Below the pieces are notes generated by a model that was not told the DNA's origin, did no database searches, and was given only the letters and a program-made list of their open reading frames with translations. Both the position numbers and the translations under genes were made by a program. From NCBI RefSeq assembly GCF_002775205.1, contig NC_036451.1:21066351-21130350 (forward strand): a stretch of DNA of 64,000 nt, read 5' to 3'. The stretch is from Xiphophorus maculatus. Taxonomy: Eukaryota; Chordata; Actinopteri; Cyprinodontiformes; Poeciliidae. Of this stretch, positions 59,025 through 64,000 are shown in pieces; position 1 is the first letter of the stretch; each line of letters begins with the position of its first letter.

Positions 59025-61921
59025 TTCCTCTGCCAGTGTGGAGGGTGTGATAGGACCACTAGGCAGCTGTTTGACTAAACTAGGGTTTGAAGTGTGCCCT
59101 CTAAAGGTATGGTAGCGTCCTGATTAGTTGAATTAGCTTCTAATTTGAATCCATGTTTAGCTTTACTTAATTCTTATTTATATTTAGCTACATGTAAAGC
59201 TAATCTGAACAGCTGGGATTTGAAGCAAATTAGCTTTACATGCAAATTGTTCACATTTTTCTCCCTTGCTTGCTCTTATCGGAGTTTTTGTTCCTCCATG
59301 TTTGTAGGTAGGCTGGTATAACTCAGTGTTGCCTCCTTCCTTTCACCTGCCTTACCCAGATGATGCCTTGGCCGTGGTGGTGCTCAGCACTCCTGCTATG
59401 TTTGAACAAGCCTTCCTGCCCTTCTTGGAGCACAGCAGCATTCAGAAGCCATCCGACCCTGTGGACCAATGTGTCCGGCATTGTGTCTCCACTGCAGTCT
59501 CACAGGTGAGAGTAGAAGTAAAGCACTCTGACAGATACAGGAATCTGGTTATGACATTATATTAAATATTATGACTATTTATTGCAGAAACTCACAGCTT
59601 ACATGCCAGGTTATATCTTTGCAGACTAACTCTGATCACGACTCATTGCCTGGCAAAAGTACTCATCCTACTAAAACTTTTTCTTGCAGTTTGTCTTACA
59701 TCCAGAAAATTAAGCGCATTTTATTGTTTTGCTACTAGGTGAACTTTCACTTAGGTCTTAGGTCTTTTTGCCACCTCTAATAGGACTCTGACTGTCTTCC
59801 CTGCACCTGTAGAAGAAACACTTTCCTACAGCATGATGGTGCCTCCACTGTGTTTCACCTGTGGGAATAATGTGTTCAAATCGATGTTTGGTGCTAGTTT
59901 TTCATCACACAAAGAGTTCAGTTTTGATGTCGTCTAAACACAACGCGCTTACGTCTCTGCACACTGATCTGTTTACTGTGTTCCTTGTCCTCCATGATGC
60001 TGTTTCTTCACTAATGTTCTCTAACAGCCCTCTGAGGCCTTCGCAGAACAGCTGGGATTATACTCAGATTAAATCACACATTGGAGGGCATCAGCACTAA
60101 TTTGGTTGCACTGGATGTTATGTAGTGGCATCAGAGTAGCGGGCCGACTACAAATGCACACCACACTTTTCACCTTATTTAAAAAAAAAAAATGAAAATC
60201 TTGTATCATTTGTTTTTGCTTTAAAAATATATGCTATTTTTTGTTTATTCCCTAAAATTCCAGTAAAATACAGTAAACTTTCTGGTCACAATATGACAAA
60301 ACGAGACAGGTTTTAAGGATGGGAATGCATTTTGCTCTTTATAAATGGACACATCAAAGCAGCAACTGAGGTGAGCTATAGAAGGGCCTGTGGGTATCAT
60401 GGGTACGTCATATAATGTGTATTTGATAGAAGATTTTGATTGTTGCTTATTTCCTAATTGGTTTCTGTATTATGTTTTATAGTGCACAGCACTTGGAACT
60501 GTGTTATTACTGAACTGGGTTGTGCAAATGAACTTGGCTTGATCAAACCCCCGTTTTGAGTCTCTTATATAACTCAAGAATCAGCGAAGGAGGCGTGGCA
60601 ATAAAGCAGAATATCTACTGAACTGTTGTGTAAATGCTGTTGTAAGGACTCGTTGCATCCTTACAAACTTTTGTCTTAAAGACCTACAGGCACTGATACA
60701 GTTATCTGTCAAACAGTAGATAACACGTTATCTGCTGTTTGATGGAGAGGTTGACAGTTCTTCTCTCGTTCTGCGTTTCGCAAATTTATATCCGCTCGCT
60801 CTTGTCATCTCTGACTTGTTTAGGACGTCTAAATATCGTCTTCTTCTCTCCCTCAGTGTTTTCCAGAACTGAAGGTGGATGTGAGGTACGACTACGAGCT
60901 GCTGCCAAGCAGGAAGCCAAAGTTCTTGGCGCAGACTGCCGCGCACGTGTCTGGAGCGGCGTTCTACTACCAGCAGTCTGACGTCACAGACCAGCCCTGG
61001 GGCGGAAGAGTAATGCCATCCATTTGTTCGTCCAAAAACAGGAACATTTGTTGTTGTCGCTGTTTCTCCACCTCAGGTTTCATCCGTTTTGTCTGTTTGT
61101 TCGGCAGAAGATGTTTGGAGTTTGCATTCATCCGAGCTTCGGCGGCTGGTTTGCCATCCGGGCCCTGCTGGTGTTTGAGGATGTGGCGGTGGGCCCTGAG
61201 CTGGTGCAGCCCGATCCTCCGGACTGCGTTGCTTCCAGAGAAGACAGAATCAAGCTGCTGGAGGCCTTTAACCTCCACTGGCAGGTTCACAAGCCATCTT
61301 ATAGACACACACCAAAAAAAATAAATCTGTCTTAAACCAAACAACTGCAGACAGATAACCTTTAAATAAAAGAGCAGTCATGTGGCAGTTTTGCCTTCTC
61401 TGAAACTCTGGAGTTTCTTCTGTGTGCTGGAGATTCTGAGAATAAATAAAAAAAATATTTTTTAAATCTTTTCTTTTTTTATAAAAAAACCCCCCCAGAT
61501 ATTTGCTGAAAGAAATTAAAGTTTTTAAAATGTGGGTGCCTAAAAGATGAACCAGACATTAGAAATTGATCAGCAACAACGTCATAATCCCTGACCGAGA
61601 CAATATATTTGGTATAATCCTCTCTAGCCTTGCTCTAATAGCAATTAAGCTCGGTACATACCAAACACAATAAACGTTAGATTATTCCAAGCCTTTTTTT
61701 TTTAACAATCACATTTTACAATTTCTCTTTACCACTAGGACTGGAGCTACCGAGACATCGTCCCTGTGGGACAGACCTACTCAGAGAGACAGAAGGAGTA
61801 CTTCTCCACTCCCCCGGCTCAGCGCCTCGCCCTGCTCAGGAGTTGGGGTCTTTTGCCAAAAGAAGAGGCCCAACCTGATCTCAGCCCATGTGAGCAGAAC
61901 CAGGCCAACGGACACGGCTGA
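59017..61921 (+). CDS. mmachc: MMACHC (cblC) cobalamin processing protein, 5 exons, 266 aa
   Basis: Cytosolic enzyme and chaperone that removes the upper ligand of incoming cobalamin (decyanation, glutathione-dependent dealkylation) and passes it on with MMADHC toward methylcobalamin and adenosylcobalamin. Exons: 59017-59106, 59308-59505, 60857-61009, 61108-61284, 61739-61921; all GT-AG, all phase 0, 801 nt. Family signatures in order: [27 protein letters not shown] segment reading [86 protein letters not shown]. The HxxG-type B12 motif region (HPSFGGWF) is intact. Human MMACHC is 282 aa; the fish protein has a shorter Pro/Ser tail. The ATG lies in a YY1-like motif. ATTAAA at 62107-62112 may be the poly(A) signal. 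Confidence 0.96.
59640..60345. mobile_element. Decayed DNA transposon in mmachc intron 2
   Basis: Ordered phrases match a recurrent teleost element: 'ctggcaaaagtactcatcc', 'cctacagcatgatggtgcct', 'actacaaatgcacaccacac', 'aatatgacaaaacgagaca'. Non-coding remnant. Confidence 0.6.
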
Positions 61922-62841
61922 CACCTGGGCCTGCTGAGTCGAACCCTCTGCTGCTTTCATTTGTTTTCATTCAACCCCTGCTGAGTTTGAGTCTGGTGTT
62001 GCGTGTTTTTTTGGGGGGGTTTTAAGCTCTTACGTTTCCGCTAAAAGTCATTTGAAGCTAGAGGAGGACATTTTTGTGCGAATGATTGTATTATGAATGT
62101 TTATTAATTAAATGTGCTCAGGTATTAGAAGACGTTGCGGCTGGTATCACAAGTTACCTTATGATTAGTTTATATCACATTACAGCAAGTTTAGATGAAA
62201 CAGTGAAGCTTTTTCCCTCTTGATATCAATTCAACCAGAGACGGAAAAAAACCGATGAGAGAAATATGTTTTAATGTGATTTGCTTGGGTCAGTTAAACA
62301 ATGTTGAGCATGAATGAACACTTTGGTACTTTTTTTTACTTATATTTGCCCAGATTTCGCAACACTAAACAATATAAGAATAAATTTTTTTGACAAAATC
62401 AAAATCTGCATCGAAATTTCTTATAAGCACAATTTGTCAAAACTGTCTTCTTATGACAAGAAAAACTGCTGTTTAATTAGAAAGACAAAATTAAAAAGTA
62501 AGAAGTCCCCTGCTCCTTTGATGTGCATTGTGTGTACGGCCTCAGGTTCAACTGGCAGCCAGGCTGATGAATTATAGATGTGGACTCCCTCTGCTCCTCC
62601 AGGCCGGCGACAGACTGACGACTTTAAACTGTGACTAACCCCTCTGCTTGTCGGCTCCCGGCTGGACCCGGTGTCGGTCCGAGACTCGAACCAAACGGTT
62701 TTCACTGCTCTCTTCGCTCCAATCTGGTTATGGAAGAGAACTGAGGAGCTCCAAGCTGCACTGTGATGGGAGGGCGTTCTGCAGCGACAGACACTTTCAT
62801 GCTTGAGCCTCTGAGTGTCAGTGTCCTCCTCTGTTAGCGCA
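61922..62841 (+). other. mmachc 3' UTR and downstream flank
   Basis: Includes ATTAAA at 62107-62112 as a possible poly(A) signal. The rest (to 62841) is unassigned; the 162-codon minus frame here lacks recognisable similarity. Confidence 0.4.
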
Positions 62842-62842
62842 G

Positions 62843-62952
62843 ACCGGGAGTTTGTGCTGCTGTTTCTGAAGCAGCTGGAAAAATGTTCGATGTTTGATGG
62901 AGTCCGGGACTGGCTGCAGATGACGTTAAAGTTTAACACTGCAGATCCATAA
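62843..62952 (+). other. Candidate terminal coding exon, unidentified
   Basis: After a possible acceptor (gttagcgcag) the frame reads REFVLLFLKQLEKCSMFDGV, then RDWLQMTLKF, ending with TAA at 62950-62952. A clear AATAAA lies at 63376-63381 within 'gggaacaaataaaggtttg'. No upstream exons or family were recognised. Confidence 0.2.
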
Positions 62953-64000
62953 CTGTGTCCTCTTTAACGGATAACTTAGAAGCTTAACTTTGGTTATGTT
63001 AAAGCTTTGCAGGTCTTTCTTTGCAACACCTCCCTCCTTCTTTTAGCGCCTCAGTGCATTTCTTCTGTACAGCCTCCCCGCCTCCCACCCCTTCTGTCTC
63101 CTGTACTGCTAGGTCTATCTGTGTACTGAATCAGCATTTTAGAGCAGTGTGCCGCAGGCCTGCAGAGAGCCAGACTATGGACTTAATTATGTACTCCATC
63201 TCCCCTCCTTTCTTGCCCTGTCCCACTCTCCTTCCCCCTCTTTTTTTCCTCACTACTCATCCTGCCTCTCTCAACGACACGTCCAGCTCGATTCCCAACC
63301 CTACGTCGTCTTCCGAGGATGTAAACAATAACAATGCATCCTATTTGGCTTTTTATTTTCCATTTTATTGGGAACAAATAAAGGTTTGATTGGAGAGTTA
63401 TGGCTGCCGGACCTCTAAACTGAACGCACTTAATTCAGACTGCAGTCTAACACATTTGGAGCAAAGGGAGAAAAACAAAGCATGGTCAGAGACGTCCTGG
63501 AGTTTTTCCCCTTCCATTCTTATCTTTTATCTCTCTTCAGTTTGTTTGTTTTTGAGCAACTCCTCTGATTTGCTGTTCATTTTACAGAGAGGACTGAGAC
63601 CATTGTTTCACTTCACCTCCCTGCTTGCTTGCACCATGTGAACATGTGGTGGTTTCAGCAACAGGTTTCATGTACAAAGTAAAACATACTGATTTAGGAA
63701 GATGAGAGCCATAAATTTTAACATATGTAAACACAACGTTACAAGAGACCACCGTGTAATTGTGAAGTGGAACTAAAAGGTAGATAGTTTTCAACGCATA
63801 TGTTCCTGTAAGAAATCTGAAGCCGTGGCTTTGTGTTTGTCTTCAGGACTCTACGTCAATAGTTAACGAATTTTACAACTGGGCCAGAGTTTACGTGTTT
63901 ATCTTGACTTTTTGTTTTCTCTTTGACATAGAAAGTACTCCAGGACCGTTGTTTTGTTTTTTTTTTTTTGTTTTTTTTATGTGTGTGTGCGGCAAGGGCG
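62953..64000. other. Right edge, no gene recognised
   Basis: Contains the AATAAA at 63376-63381 and pyrimidine-rich stretches. No frame to the window end looks coding. A T-rich run lies at 63950-63980. Confidence 0.45.

Noticed and set aside
62451..62939. 162-codon minus ORF beyond mmachc
   Set aside because: No recognisable motif, starts and ends without gene signals, and overlaps a better-looking plus-strand frame.

Overview
The window is nuclear DNA from a ray-finned (teleost) fish. The evidence is spliced vertebrate genes with GT-AG introns, long AT-rich introns, (CA)n, (TA)n and (AAAG)n microsatellites, and many teleost-type dispersed repeats. There are no operons, rRNAs, tRNAs or CRISPR arrays. 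Coding exons were rebuilt by hand from reading frame, splice sites and similarity to remembered vertebrate families; no alignment was run.

Layout. (1) 443-19263, minus: ipo13 (importin-13), fifteen coding exons for about the first 747 residues; the C-terminal exons lie beyond the left edge. (2) 19264-25129: ipo13 promoter side, then a repeat cluster holding a 100-bp (TA)n array, a 388-bp MITE, the 3' end of a restriction-like-endonuclease LINE, a TA/TG microsatellite, a dispersed repeat and a decayed DNA transposon. (3) 25130-31594, plus: an eleven-exon coiled-coil gene (381 aa), best matched to CCDC163 (or CCDC159). (4) 31645-37466: a tRNA-derived SINE, MITE remnants and intergenic or 3'-UTR sequence. 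(5) 37467-48706, minus: a four-exon, mucin-like, single-pass membrane glycoprotein gene with two possible C-termini. (6) 49343-56895, minus: a 7.55-kb Ty3/gypsy-type LTR retrotransposon with near-identical 1079-bp LTRs and open gag and pol frames. (7) 59017-61921, plus: mmachc, five exons, 266 aa, complete. (8) 61922-64000: mmachc 3' region and a possible orphan terminal exon.

The genes do not form one pathway. ipo13 is a bidirectional nuclear transport receptor, mmachc is the cytosolic vitamin B12 processing protein, and the other two are poorly characterised. A CCDC163-type gene near mmachc fits human 1p34, where CCDC163 adjoins MMACHC. I found no clearly new system. The points most worth following are the young, apparently intact LTR element with unusual gag-pol frameshift context, the alternative tail of the mucin-like protein, a duplicated splice donor in ipo13, promoter and CTCF-like motifs, and three orphan exon-like ORFs.
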